DNA of 64,000 nt from Rheinheimera texasensis DSM 17496 (GTDB lineage: Bacteria; Pseudomonadota; Gammaproteobacteria; Enterobacterales; Alteromonadaceae): assembly GCF_000711985.1 (NCBI RefSeq), contig NZ_JONU01000007.1, positions 186,001 to 250,000 of the forward strand. Direction: 5' to 3'. Of the stretch, positions 63,497 to 64,000 are shown piece after piece. The notes beneath the pieces were generated by a model that saw only the letters and a program-made list of their open reading frames with translations, ran no database searches and was not told the DNA's origin. The first letter of the stretch is position 1, and each line of letters opens with the position of its first letter. Made by a program: the position numbers and the translations under genes.

Positions 63497-64000
63497 TTTG
63501 TCTCTCCTCAACAAAGGTGCTGGAATACTGACAAAGCATAACTGCGAAAAAGACCACAATTTTTTGGCAGCGTTATCAGTTTTGAGTGCTCTGTGTAAGT
63601 TTTTTCATTAATGGGCGATGTAATGTTGTTTAAACTGGTTATTGCAGGTGTGGATGTAAGTGTTAAATTTTTCATTTCGGCCTCTTTGTGTGACTGCTCG
63701 AAGAAAATCTTAACTGCAATAAAGAAGGTGTCTGATATTGGACGATACTTTTTCGAGGGGTCTAACTTCCAAGCTATAAAGTTTGTTCTGTAAAATTGCG
63801 GACGGTTGGATCTTCAGAGAGATATTGCTGACGATAAAATTTTCAGGATGGAATGACAATGTTCCCTCAAGCCAACGATGTGCCCAGCACTATATAAAAA
63901 TCATTTCAGTGCATAATGATGACTATTCAGTAGGAACTATCGGACAACTTAATAACCAAACTGGCGACAAAGAGCTGGTCCGACACTTGTGTGTGCTCGC
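63497..64000. other. Intergenic end of window, no supported gene
   Basis: A 60-codon plus-strand frame (63611-63793) has no convincing ribosome site and no recognisable protein. I see no RNA gene or strong repeat here. Confidence 0.5.

Overview
The window is a dense defence and DNA-processing island from a bacterial chromosome. It is most likely gammaproteobacterial: there is a recognisable helicase IV (HelD) homologue, an RmuC homologue, E. coli-like type I restriction genes, sigma-54 logic and Druantia/YjiT-type proteins, at moderate G+C. The genus cannot be fixed from the sequence. I saw no rRNA, tRNA, transposase, integrase, CRISPR array or cas gene.

Layout. (1) 1-9507, minus: an overlapping operon of vWA protein, PP2C phosphatase, Ser/Thr kinase, Upf1-like SF1 helicase, an unknown protein and a coiled-coil/McrB-type AAA+ ATPase that runs off the left edge. 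The first three genes form a TerY-P phospho-signalling triad. (2) 9748-12639: an enlarged HelD-like UvrD helicase. (3) 13168-14909: a ComEC-like metallo-beta-lactamase protein coupled to a four-helix membrane protein. (4) 15092-23593, minus: a run with a winged-helix protein, two coiled-coil proteins, a membrane-anchored SF1 helicase, a zinc ribbon, a tail-anchored protein, an ankyrin protein and an M15-like protein. The six upstream genes (17596-23593) look like one uncharacterised system. (5) 23684-29953, minus: hsdR-hsdM-hsdS. (6) 30014-31513, minus: an RtcR-like CARF/sigma-54 activator. (7) 31839-41401, plus: a Druantia type III-like locus, with DruH split into two overlapping frames plus DruE. 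(8) 41832-50060, minus: an AddA/AddB-like helicase-nuclease pair with two accessory genes. (9) 50440-57014, plus: WYL regulator, metallophosphatase, McrB, McrC, second WYL protein. (10) 57116-59479, minus: HDAC-family deacetylase, a small protein and a possible OGG-like protein. (11) 59807-63496, minus: RmuC and two unknown proteins. The last 500 bases hold no supported gene.

How it may work together. The CARF/sigma-54 activator lies between hsdRMS and druHE. A near-consensus -24/-12 element precedes hsdR and a candidate one precedes druH, so one ligand-sensing activator may control both systems. Separately, the vWA-PP2C-kinase operon and the MBL-membrane operon share a 15-nt element (one variable position) at the same distance (39-40 nt) from their start codons, which suggests co-regulation. 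These are inferences from sequence; the gene families themselves are clear from motifs.
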